NCBI GenBank assembly: GCA_026018925.1
Contig: JAKSZU010000026.1
Span: forward strand, 19,707,127-19,771,126
Direction of reading: 5' to 3'
Origin: Tupaia tana
Lineage: Eukaryota > Chordata > Mammalia > Scandentia > Tupaiidae
Length of the DNA: 64,000 nucleotides
Shown: positions 1-9,898 of the stretch, piece by piece
How the letters are laid out: every line of letters begins with the position of its first letter
How positions within the stretch are numbered: position 1 is the first letter of the stretch
The notes under the pieces: generated by a model
What the model saw: only the letters and a program-made list of their open reading frames with translations
Database searches by the model: none
What the model was told of the DNA's origin: nothing
Made by a program: the position numbers and the translations under genes

Positions 1-200
1 CCAGCCGTGCCGCACAGGCCAGAGGATGCCGTTGCGCTGTGGCCTGTGTTGGTTCCTGGCCCAGCCTTGGCCAGGCGTGGTGTGGTCCTGGCGGGCTGGG
101 AGGCCATGTCCGGAGAACGGAGACATGGTGAGACTCTGTGAAAACACCCGATGTCACTCTGCCCTTCCTGTTCTCCCTCTTTCATTAAAAAATAAATTAC
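1..200 (+). repeat. Probable remnant of a type-2 tRNA-like SINE
   Basis: The stretch ends in a pyrimidine-rich part and CATTAAAAAATAAATTA, as in the type-2 SINEs elsewhere in the window (for example 56522-56745). The head is too diverged to be sure. Confidence 0.35.
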
Positions 201-518
201 GGGGCCAGCCAGTAACATGGTCGTTAAGGTGCTGGGTCCTCTGTGGCCAGCTGAGAGGTTCGAGTCCCAGACTTCACAGTTGAAGAATACGGGGGCCAAC
301 AGGTGGCGAGTGGTTAAGGCGCCGTCTCCCATGTGGTCAACTGCAGTTCAACTGGAAACTCAAGCCAGGTGTGTGTGTGTATGTGTGTGTGTGTGTGTGT
401 GTGCGCGCGTATGTGCCTAAAATCCCAAGAGGAGAATGGAGGAGAAGGGGCTGTGGTGTGGCCATCCCCTAGGGGGGATGGCCTTTGACAAACACACGCA
501 TACTGTAGCAAAAAAAGA
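201..518 (+). repeat. Two tRNA-like SINEs, short head then long-class copy
   Basis: A head (GGGGCCAGCCAGTAACATGG...GGTTCGAGTCCC) at 201-290 is followed by a long-class copy at 291-518 containing a (GT)n run at 369-410 and the typical GGAGAATGGAGGAGAAGGGG body. Confidence 0.8.
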
Positions 519-556
519 ACCTCTTAATAAACACACATACAAAGAACTGAGAGGAG

Positions 557-915
557 GGGACCAGCAGTTACCATAATGGCTACATCACTGGACTCCTATG
601 TGGTCAACTGTGGTTCGAGTCCTGGACCTAGTGGCTTAAGCTCACGCTGGGCGCATGTGTGTGCGTGCCCAAGATCCCGAGAGAATGGAGGAGAAGGGAT
701 TACAGCATGGCCATCCCCCCGGGGGGTGATTTCTCACTTCCTGTCTCTCTGTCTCTCTTAAAAAAAACCTCTCCAAAAAAAGAACTGAGAGGAGAATGGA
801 GAAGAGATTGCAGCATGGCCATCCCCCTGGGGGTTGATTTTCACTCTCCCTCCCTCTCTCTCTGTTTCTCTCTGCAAGCGCACACACCGTATAACAAGTA
901 AAAGAAAATAATAAT
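557..915 (+). repeat. Long-class SINE plus a second 5'-truncated copy
   Basis: A complete copy (GGGACCAGCAGTTACCATAA head, A-rich end near 770) is followed from about 787 by the body and tail of another copy without a head. Confidence 0.85.
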
Positions 916-2335
916 AACTAACACATTACAGGGCACATGGCCGGCCTTGCCGCAAGCCTGGTTTAAACCAAATCTCTCCAGGCCTCAATTCCTGTCACTG
1001 CCTGGAGGGAGAGTGCAGTGGTGTCCCCTCTTGCACTGTGGCGGGGTCACTGCTTGCTTTCATTTGACCGTGCTGAGTTAGAGGTGTCGCCTGCATCGTA
1101 ATGTACATCCCTTCCTTTCTAACCGAGGCCGATCTTTGGGCCCTGTGTCTGGGAGGCAGCGCGTCTTCCCGGTAGAGCTCTCCACCTGGCTCGGGGCTCC
1201 CGAGGGAGGTGTGGCCCCACGGCTGTCTCTGCGCTCTCACTGCCCTGGGTCTCTTCACTGTGCGTGTGCGCGCGTGTGCGAGTGCCCTGGGGCTGCAGGA
1301 GCAGTACACGGCTGTGATGGGGCCGAGCCTGCACCCAGGCGGCCACGGAAGTAGACTGGGCCGGGCGGAGGATGCGGAGGGACAGGTGAGGGACCGGCTG
1401 GGCTGGGAGAGCGGCTGGAGGAGCTGGCAGACACCGTGTGCGGCCGGGCGAGGGACCGCGTGTGCTGCAGCAGCTCGAACCGCAGGAAATGTGGTGGCCG
1501 TGGCCGGCTGCGGTAGAGGCAGAAGATCACGAGTGAGCAGAAAGGGAACTGGTGTGTGTGAGTGTGTGTGTGCGCGCCCTTGAAACACGCTTTGGCCAAG
1601 TTTCGTTAGGACGTCTGTGCCTTTTTCTCAAACTGTTCATCCCCCGCCACCTCTAAGGTCTGGGCAGGTGGGCTTCTCCCCCGCCAGAAAGCCTGTCGCG
1701 GCCGGAAGGAGGGTGAGAACCCCGTGAGGCAGAGTAAGCCCCCACCCCTAGCTTTGGGCCTGGTCTGCCAAGAGAGCCTGGAGAGCCGGCAGTGGGCGTG
1801 GGCAGAGCGGGGAGAGCCAAGTTCGCTCTAAACATGACTCATTCCCAGGGTTTCTCAGGCCGGCCCGTTTGATCTCTGAGCCTGACGATGAAGCCTGAGT
1901 TGACACCATGCCAACTGCTCCCCCGGGGTAAAAGCGATTCTTGAACTTCCTCTGGAGCAGAGACTTGTTTTGCAAAACTCGAGCCCGGGGTCTGCCCAGC
2001 TGCCGACTCCTGCAGGCACGGGCGTAGGGATCGGAGTCAGCGCAGCCACGGACGGAGCTCCGGAGGCGTGGAGCCCCGGACAAAGCCGCCCTGGAAACGC
2101 GTGGACAGGAAGTTGGCTCGCTCTCCACCAAGGGGGCCAGCACTCAGAGTGGCTGGCGTCTGGGCCGGTAGCGCCTGCCCAGCATGTGGGGCCGGCCTGG
2201 AGAGCAGCGAGACGGGCAGGAGCGGCGCGGCGGGCGCGGGGCGGCCTCCCGGGGCGGCCTCCCGGGGCGGCCCGGGCGTCAGGGCTACCGGGCAACTGGT
2301 GGCTTTCGGGTCTCGTCATGCTCCTGTTCTCGCAG
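916..2335. other. VPS37B intron 1, no gene recognised
   Basis: GC-rich sequence leading to the exon 2 acceptor at 2333-2335. Open frames here (for example on - at 995-1588) show low-complexity, Arg/Pro-rich translations with no known domain. I see no RNA gene and no clear young repeat. Confidence 0.5.
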
Positions 2336-4549
2336 GCGCAGAACGTTCAGCTGAGCAAAGAGATGACGCTCGCCAGCAACCGGAGTCTGGCGGAGGGGAA
2401 CCTGCTGTACCAGCCCCGCCTGGACGCCCTGAAGGCGCGCCTGGCGCAGAGGTACCGGGAGCTCCAGGCCCTCTTCGACGCCTACCAGATAAAGAAGACG
2501 CAGCTAGGTAACTCTGCAGGTGCTCTCGGGAGCAGAGGGGGAGGCCCGTTTCCGCGGTGCTGGGCTCCACGTGGCCGGCCGCGGTTGGGGTCCCGGGCCA
2601 GCGGCTTGCCTTCTCACTCCTCGCCCTCTCCCTGTCTCTCTGCGGAGCACACCTGCCCTGTAGCAAATTAGAAAATAAAAGATAAATAAAATCCAGTAAA
2701 TGGTAAGAAACGTCAGTCCACACGGCAGACCGTGCGCCGGATCACAGCACTCAGGAGGGCCAGGGACAGGCACGGCGGGGCCGAGGGCCTGAGGCCACAC
2801 CTGGGCCGACGCCGCGCCGAGGGCAGGGCACCTGGTGCTGATACGTGCCTGAGGCCACCTGGCCGGTCCCCCCAGGGCTGGCTCACTCGTGGTCTGTGCT
2901 TTCCCTCCCGGTGAGGGTGGGCGGCGGGCGGACGGTGGGCGTGCGGGTGTGAGGGTGGGCGGCGGGCGGACGGTGGGGGTGCGGGTGTGAGGGTGGGCGG
3001 CGGGCAGACGGTGGGCATGCGAGTGTGAGGGTGGGTGACGGGTGGACCGTGGGTGTGGGTGACAGGGGGACCATGGCATGGGTGACAGGGGGACCGTGGC
3101 ATGGGTGACAGGGGGACCGTGGCACGGGTGACAGGGGGACCGTGGGCGTGCCGTATGAGGGTGGGTGACAGGTGGACCGTGCGTGCAGGTCTGGAAAGCC
3201 CCGTCACGTGTGCCTCTTGCTCCCTCCAGATAAACAGCCGAGCAGCGCTTCCCTGGAGACCCTGCTGGCCCTCCTTCAAGCCGAAGGGGCCAAGATCGAG
3301 GAAGACACTGAGGTAGAGACAGCCTCCACCCGGTGCCCGGGCACACTCCTGGGACTTGGGCCATGTGGGCAGTCAGCGGGCCCAGCCTCCGGGGCAGTGA
3401 GCACGGTGGCCTGGCCTGCATGCTGGGGATGGGCCGGCCAGGGGCCCGGGGGCTGCAGGGGGCCAGTGCTGGGCCAGTGCGGGCGTGCGCACCACGCTCG
3501 GCATCCACGCCGGCCCGTGGTGCCAGTGGCGGAGCTGCTGTCTGCAGTGCTGAGTCAGCTGTGGCCACAGCTTGCCAGCACAGCCAGCTGAGACCTTGGG
3601 CTTGAGCCTCACAGGTGACAAGGACATGAGTCAGGTTGATTGTCATGTAGGGTGGCGGTGTGGTGCCCAGACCAGGCCCCGCTGGTCTGATTGGCGGTGC
3701 CCTGGTGGCGCAAGCAAACATCTGCTCCTGCGAACCTGGGCGAGTCTGTCGGGGTGTGGCCAGGCTGAAAGCAAGGCACTCCGAGGGCCAGACCTGGGAG
3801 GGACACGCGGGGGCTCCTGGGCCGGAAGCCCAGCTCCTGCAGGCCTGCAGCCCGTCCAGGCAAGGACGGCGGCTACACCTCGCAGCGGCCCTTCCATCAG
3901 CCTGAGCCCACCCCTCCAGGGCTGCAGCGCTGAGCAGGTGGCGGGTGGGGGGGGTGCAGCTGGGGTGCCGCCCTCTCTCTGGGCCCTGGTCGGCTGCAAA
4001 GGGAGCGTTCTCCTGTCGGCCGGCCAGCCCTTGACGAGGTTTCTCCTGCCTCCTCAGAACATGGCCGAGAAGTTTCTGGACGGAGAGCTCCCCCTAGATT
4101 CCTTCATCGACACGTACCAGAGCCAGCGAAAGCTGGCGCACATGCGCAGGGTGAAGATCGAGAAGCTGCAGGAGATGGTGCTGAAGGGGCAGAGACTCCC
4201 GCAGGCCCCGGCTCCGCTGCCGTCTAGGGCGCCTGAGGCAGCACCCACGGCCGCCGCCCCGTACCCCGCCCCGGAGGCCAGCGGGCCCCCCTCTGTCATG
4301 CCTCGGCGCATCCCTCCACCGCCACCCCCGGTGCCTGCAGGACGCTTAGCCACCCCGTTCACTGCCGCCATGGGCTCCGGACAGGCCGCTCCGTACCCGG
4401 GATTACAGTGCCCGCCCCTGCCTCCCCGCGTGGGGCTCCCCGCACAGCAAGGACTCGCTGCACCCTTCGTGTCCCCATACCCGCCGGCGCTCCCCCAGCG
4501 ACCCCCACCCCGGCTGCCTCCGCACCAGCCAGGCTTCATCCTCCAGTGA
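2336..4549 (+). CDS. VPS37B: VPS37B exons 2-4 (ESCRT-I subunit), separated from exon 1
   Basis: VPS37B is a subunit of ESCRT-I, with TSG101, VPS28 and an MVB12-type protein, and helps sort ubiquitinated cargo at endosomes. Three coding exons are visible: 2336-2507 (begins AQNVQLSKEM, ends in phase 1), 3230-3312, and 4058-4549 with the TGA stop at 4547-4549. All are flanked by AG acceptors and GT donors. The exon 3/4 part (SSASLETLLALLQAEGAKIE, then MAEKFLDGELPLDSF) is the Mod(r) domain that binds TSG101/VPS28. The C-terminal tail is proline-rich, with a run of prolines near 4311-4331, and ends PPHQPGFILQ. No initiator exon precedes exon 2 here. Exon 1 lies on the opposite strand at 28119-28229. 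Exon lengths 111+172+83+492 give 285 residues, the length known for human VPS37B. The reading frame is intact and the identification is near certain from residue similarity. Confidence 0.96.
2911..3186. repeat. Minisatellite in VPS37B intron 2 (38-bp then 23-bp units)
   Basis: Three to four 38-bp units (GTGAGGGTGGGCGGCGGGCG...) are followed by three to four 23-bp units (GACAGGGGGACCGTGGCATG + GGT), then a degenerate return to the first type. The array is strongly G-rich on + and ends about 45 bp before exon 3 at 3230. The rest of this intron is plain GC-rich sequence. Confidence 0.9.
3313..4057. other. VPS37B intron 3, no feature recognised
   Basis: GC-rich intron with GT at 3313 and AG at 4056-4057. 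No repeat or second gene is seen. Confidence 0.6.
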
Positions 4550-6090
4550 GCCAGCCCGCGTCCCCCCGTCCCGGGAGCCGCCTCCGCCCTCCGGCCCGGA
4601 CTCTAGGCCGCGAGATCTGACGCTGTGCGCAGGCTCTGGTGCCCTGGCTGGTGCGTCCGTCCTCCTAGAACTGTAGGTCAGTGGAGAGTAGAAGTAGGAA
4701 CCCAGGCGTGGTACCCAGGTCTGTCGGCCTGGCGTCCCCAGTGTCCCCACGCCCTGGTGTCAGCTGATCTGCGTCCTCGGTGATTTCTGCGTGCTGTAGC
4801 AGTGACGAACTCGTGCGTTTGGGAGAAAAGCCTCTCCCCATTCCCGTCCAGAGTCGTGGTCCTCCCATCGCAGCTCTCTGTAACAAGCATGGTTAGTTGT
4901 TTCCATTTTATTTTCAAGAGGTAGTTCTGAAGACCCCCGCCTCCCCGGAGGGTCTGCGAGCCCTCGGGCACCCGTGGCCAGACTAGGCCAGGCTAGGAGG
5001 CGTCGCTGTTCACTGAATCCAGGGGGGCAGGTCGCCCCAGTCCCCCAGTCCCCTGGCCTGGCCGTGTCCGGGGCTGGAGAGCTGCGGCCCGGTGTGAGCT
5101 GGACTTGCATGGGCACCTGTGTCCCCGGCTCCGCCGCCGCCGCCTCCCTCCAGGGCCCCTGAGGGTTTCTGGGTGGAAACTCTCACCCGACGTTTTTACT
5201 GTGTGTGTAACTTTCCTGTTTTACATTGGGAAAGAACTTTTTTGACACAAGACCATTCAGGGAAACTTTGTTTAAAAAAAAAAAAAAAAAAAAAAGGAAA
5301 AAAAAGGCAATGTCATTTTGTGTGAATTGAAGTGCGCGGAGAAGCGCGTTTCCTTGTCCCCCGTGTGCGAGCAGCACCGGTCACACCGCGTGCCCGCGCC
5401 GTGCCTTAGCTTCCCTGGCGCCAGGGCACCCATGCCACCCAGGGCGGCCCGCTAGGTGGGGGAGCCCGGCCACCTGAGCCGGGGTGCTCTTTGCCATCGT
5501 CACCGGCCCCTGGTGGCCGGGCTCAAGCCAGGTGGGCTCGGAGTGGGCAGTCGGGAGGGCTTGGAGAAAGCCCGCCCGCCGTGTCCCAGTACGTGCCAGC
5601 CCCCATCCGCTCCCTGCATCCCACGTCCGTGGCCATGTGTGCTCAGTGCCATGTGTGCTCAGCCTCCGGACCCGGCCTCCCGGAACCAGCTGCCAGTTGG
5701 CTGTTGCCCAGGGTGACAGAATCGAGGCAGAGTGGAAACAGGGTCCGTCCCAGCAGTTCGTGGGCGAGGCTGCCAACCTTTGTCCTCAGATACCGTACAC
5801 TCCTCTCCTGGACTTGAACTCTGCTGTGTCCTCACTGGTTTTTTTAAAGAAAACAAAGCCGTCTAGGACTGTTCGCTGCCGTGCCCGTCCTGTACATCTT
5901 CCAGTGGTGCCGCCCACCCGGGATACCTTTGCCGCTGCCAGCCGGCTCTCGGGAACCCGTGGCCACGGGAGCTCTGTGTTGTCACAAAGAGGCCGCGAGG
6001 CTGGCCTCGCCATCGCTGTCCAGGGCCACGTCTGGCGCTGTGGGTGTAAAGCCGTAGGACCTTTGTAATAAATAGAGAATTATTAATAAC
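4550..6090 (+). other. VPS37B: VPS37B 3' untranslated region
   Basis: The sequence between the VPS37B stop and the first good poly(A) signal carries no coding similarity. It has a run of about 20 A followed by a second A-rich run at about 5273-5307. No SINE is seen in it. I assign it as 3' UTR because AATAAA occurs at 6067-6072 followed by a GT-rich downstream element; transcript data would be needed to fix the end. Confidence 0.7.
6067..6072 (+). terminator. VPS37B: VPS37B polyadenylation signal
   Basis: Canonical AATAAA, followed about 45 bases later by a GT-rich stretch (GTTCATGGTGTGTCTGGTTC near 6118-6137), the normal layout of a mammalian cleavage site. Cleavage would be expected near 6085-6095. 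Confidence 0.65.
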
Positions 6091-6432
6091 CATCCCGTTG
6101 CTCATTTTCCTGGAGGTGTTCATGGTGTGTCTGGTTCTAGAACATCAGTGATCTGTATTACTGGAGGGGCAGAGTGGGCGTGTGCCCTCTTTATTTTTAA
6201 CTCACTGCGGCAGGGGAAGGGGCACCCTGAGCAGTGCCCCACCAGGCCACGATCCCCTGGCCCCTGCTCCCTGCCCTCCGGCTCCTCTGAATCTTGGGCA
6301 CGCTGCGGACGTGGCTGCAGGCAACCCAGGGAACCGGACTGAGGGCGGCCACGTGGCTTCCAACGCTGCAGTTCAGCTTGTCACAGCTGCACTAGTTGCG
6401 GGCCGGTGGCTGTTCTCAAAGTTAGAGACAAA

Positions 6433-7216
6433 GGGGGCCAGCTGTTAGCATTCGCGTCCCAGACCCGATGGCTTAAAACTCACGCCGGGCGCGTGTGCGT
6501 GCGTGCCCAAGATCCCGAGAGGAGAATGGAGGAGAAGGGATTGCGGTGTGGCCATCCCCCCTGGGGGGTGATTTCTTGCTTTCTGTCTCTATGTCTCTGT
6601 CTGTCTGGCGAGCGCATGCACCCTATAGTGAAAACCTCTCCAAAAAAAGAGTTAAGAGACAAACCACCGACAGGAGGACAGCAGCAGGGCCCTGCCTCGT
6701 CCTTTTCGTAGAGATTTTTGCCATAGATCACGTGCACTCGGTGGTAACGCAACGCAAGAAATCGCCCCCAGGACGGATGGCCACACTGCAGTCCCTTCTC
6801 CATCTCCTCTTGGGATTCTGAGTGCGTGCACGCTTGCATCCTGGCTGAGTGTCAAGCCACCAGGTCCGAGACTCAACCGTAGTTGGCCACGTGTGACTCC
6901 AGGGCCAGCACTTTGCTGCCTGCTGTCCTCGTTCCTCATCATCAGGGTCAGAAACAACAGGAATCGGGACCAGCAGTTAGCGTAATGGCTATGTCGCTGG
7001 ACTCCCACGTAGTCGACTGCGGTTCGCGTCCCGGATCCAGTGGCTTAAACTCACGCCAGGTACGTGTGCATGCGTGCCCAAGATCCCAAAAGGAGAACGT
7101 TGGAGAAGGGATTGCAGCGTGGCCATCCCCCTTGGGGGGTGATTTCTCGCTTTCTGTCTGGCAAGCGCATGCGCCCTATAGCAAAAACCTCTAAAAAAAA
7201 AAGGAACAGCAGGAAT
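6433..7216. repeat. Three SINEs between VPS37B and HIP1R
   Basis: Long-class copies: 6433-6650 (+, head shortened), 6703-6892 (-), and a clean copy at 6966-7204 (+). The last is flanked by a near-perfect 12-bp duplication, AACAACAGGAAT at 6953-6964 and AACAGCAGGAAT at 7205-7216. It retains pol III-type A (TAGCGTAATGG) and B (GGTTCGCGTCC) boxes. Confidence 0.85.
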
Positions 7217-8345
7217 GGACAGAAGGGTGCGCCTTCCTCTTGTGTGGACGAGAACGCGGCTTGGAATCACCGCCCCAGTGCCCGGGCAGGATAGGGTGAC
7301 CTCAGGGCTCGGGCCATCCCTGCTTCTGTCCACACGGTCATCACTATGGGTTCAAAACGTGCTGGCTTCAAATGGTGGCCTGTTGGGCTCAGTTCTGCTT
7401 GGAGCTTGGTGGGTGTCCGGGGTGCTGTGGTCGGGGAGTGCTCGCCCAGTCCGGGGTCAGCCGCTGCGCGGAGGAAGGGCCTGCGGCTCGGCTCCTGTGC
7501 AGCTGCCCGCCAGCCCCGTGTGTCCGCAGCCCTGTCCCGAGTTGTGTCTCAGTGTGGACACCATCCCCGCTAAGCCGTGTCCCTGTGCCCGCCGTCCCCG
7601 CTGAGCCGTGTCCCTGTGCCCGTGTGCCTGCCGTCCCCTCTGAGCTATGTCCCTGTGACATGCCTATGTGCCCACTGTCCCTGCTGAGCTGTGGGTCTGG
7701 ACCCCGTTCCCCCGAGGGCTGGGGCGCACTGGTTCAGCCCGGGCACCTCTCAGCACTCTCCCCTGAACAGTGCCCTCCTCACATCACTGTCCCGTGGGGA
7801 CAGACGGGGGCGTTTCTGGTCTTGCTGTCGGCAAGAGTGACGCTTCTGAAAACTCACTCCAAGGAAATCAGGTCCCTGCCCTCTGCCTCCCTCTGCCCTG
7901 CGGTGGCTGTGGTGCCTCCAGCCAGACCCGCGCCCCATCTGTTCCCCCCCACCCCATGCAGGAGCCTGGGAGGCTGGGCCTCAGAGCCCCTCCCCCTGAC
8001 CTGGAGAGGCAGGGCCCGATGGGTCAGTGGGGAGCAAGTGGTGGGGGTGCCCAGGCCAGACCCAGGGCTATGGGCTGAAGCCCGTGTACTCCAGGCTGGT
8101 CTCTGGGGGCCGGCCTCGGCAGAAGCGTTGGGCCGCGGCGTGTGAAGCTGCTTTGCCCTAGACAGGAGCCAGGGTGGGTGTGTCCACTCACCAGGCACTT
8201 CCCCGTGTGACCCCGCCCACCCCTGTGACCTGTGACCCCCTGGGTGCACAAGCCCTGAGCTGGGAGAGGGCCCAGCCCCTGGAGGGAGGTCTGAGGCCAC
8301 AAGTTCTCCTCCCTGCCCTGCACTGTCCCCGAAAGGCTGGTAAAG
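7217..8345. other. Convergent intergenic sequence, no gene recognised
   Basis: GC-rich sequence between the two convergent 3' ends. Apart from the tandem repeat at 7560-7690 I recognise nothing. The long open frames on both strands follow the composition. Confidence 0.5.
7560..7690. repeat. Degenerate GC-rich tandem repeat
   Basis: Several imperfect copies of GCTGAGCCGTGTCCCTGTGC separated by CCGTCCC-type spacers, between VPS37B and HIP1R. Confidence 0.65.
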
Positions 8346-8357
8346 GTGGGGGTGGGG

Positions 8358-8738
8358 GCAGTCTCCCTCCGGTGTGTCGGGGGAACAGAGGAGCGGGGTC
8401 ACAGCCTCCCTCTGTTGTTTGGGGGTCAGAGGGGCGGGGTCACGGCCTCTCTCCGGTGTGTCGGGGGAACAGAGGAGCAGGGTCACGGCCTCCCTGTGCT
8501 GTGTGCTGGGGGGGCAGAGGGGCAGGGTCACAGCCTCCCTCTGTTGTTTGGGGGTCAGAGGGGTGGGGTCACGGCCTCTCTCCGGTGTGTCGGGGGAACA
8601 GAGGAGCGGGGTCACGGCCTCCCTGTGCTGTGTGCTGGGGGGGGCAGAGGGGCGGGGTCACGACCTCCCTCTGTTGTTTGGGGGGCACAGGGGCAGTGTC
8701 ATGGCCTCCCTCCGGTGTGTGCGGGGCAGAGGGCGCGA
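8358..8738. repeat. Minisatellite with three-part higher-order unit
   Basis: Related units of about 41, 43 and 46 bp, each beginning GTCACGGCCTC or GTCACAGCCTC, recur in the order A-B-C-A-B-C-A with partial units at the ends. The composite period is about 130 bp. The period is not a multiple of three, and the repeat creates overlapping open frames in all + frames, none protein-like. It lies between the HIP1R and VPS37B 3' ends. Confidence 0.85.
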
Positions 8739-9069
8739 CGTCCTCTAACACGCACCAGGGCTGTGTGTGTCCACGGTAGTTGGGAGCTCGGTAGCCACCG
8801 GCCGTGACCACAGGCCACCCCGCCTCATCCTGACACATGGCCTCAGACGCGACTGTGTGGGGCTGGGGGAGCCTTGGGGAGGGAGGCCGAGGGTGGCCTC
8901 AGCTCCTACTCCAGGACTGTCCCAGAGACAGCCAGGCACCTCCGGGCAACACCGGCCCGTGATGCCAGTGCTCGGGGCCATCTGTGGAGACCATGGGGCT
9001 CCGTGCCCAGCGATCCCGTGTCCCGGGAGAAAGGAAGAGCCGGACACAGCCCCTACCTGGGGGCACAGC

Positions 9070-9898
9070 GACAACAGTCCAAGTGGGTTTTATTGCCAGT
9101 GGGACACGTCAGCAGCGACAGACAGGAGTGGGCGCCTCCTCCCAGCCAGACTGCGGGCCTTCCCGGGGCACAGGCTGAGGCTAAGGGGCACCAGGGGCCC
9201 TACCCCCCACGACGCCCCTCAGGCTCGAGAGGCAGACTCGAGCAGACCCAGCTGCCCTGGGCCGGCCGCCCTGAGGGGCCGTGTCCCGCCCCCCGGGCAG
9301 GCTGGGGCTCCCGGGCCCTGGTTCTTCCTGGCCGAGCTAGGGGGCTGGAACTGCCCCACGGCCCAGGAGCAGCAGGCCGGGGGTGGGAAACGGGACGGGA
9401 GGGTGGCCACAGGGCCTGCCTGGCGTGGGCACCCCAGGAGCGGAGGTGGCACCCGGGCTGGGGCTGCTGTCTCCCCACCCCTGCGCCTCGCGCCCCAGAC
9501 AGCAGTCGGGCCTGGGGACGGGTGACGCCCCAAGCCACCTCTTCCGGGACCACGGGACCCAGGAAATCTGTCGAGGGCCACGACAGGCCGTCTCCCCTTG
9601 TCTTGCCACCCGGCTTTCTGGTCACCTCTGACCTCAGGCCCAGAGCCCTGCTTCCCAGCTGACACCACCCGGGGGGAAGCGTGGAGAACCAAACGACGTG
9701 TCCCGGCGTGTCCCTGAAGTCGCAGCTCGGCCGCACCCAGCTGCTCGAGGTTCCCATCGCAGATAAATACACCGGGAGGGCCGTCCCCAGCGGCCCAGGC
9801 CCTTCAGGCACGGGGAGGGCCGGGGCCGGCCACCAGGTGCAGGGCCCGGGGACCCCTATGTTGGACATGAGGCCCGCCAGCTGCTGGCCCTCGGGGCC
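9070..9898 (-). other. HIP1R: HIP1R 3' untranslated region
   Basis: GC-rich sequence between the HIP1R stop and the AATAAA on the - strand at 9094-9089. Long open frames on both strands here come from the base composition and have no recognisable protein similarity. The 3' end is inferred from the signal only. Confidence 0.65.
9089..9094 (-). terminator. HIP1R: HIP1R polyadenylation signal
   Basis: TTTATT on + is AATAAA on the HIP1R strand, about 805 bases past the stop codon. It is the only canonical signal I noticed close downstream of the stop. HIP1R and VPS37B are convergent, with about 3 kb between their poly(A) signals. Confidence 0.65.

Noticed and set aside
2504-3721. 405-codon - strand frame opposite VPS37B
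   Set aside because: It runs antisense through exon 3 and the intron 2 minisatellite. The His/Pro/Thr-rich product reflects the repeat.
8174-8807. Three overlapping + frames of 124-201 codons
   Set aside because: They are the same minisatellite translated in three frames.
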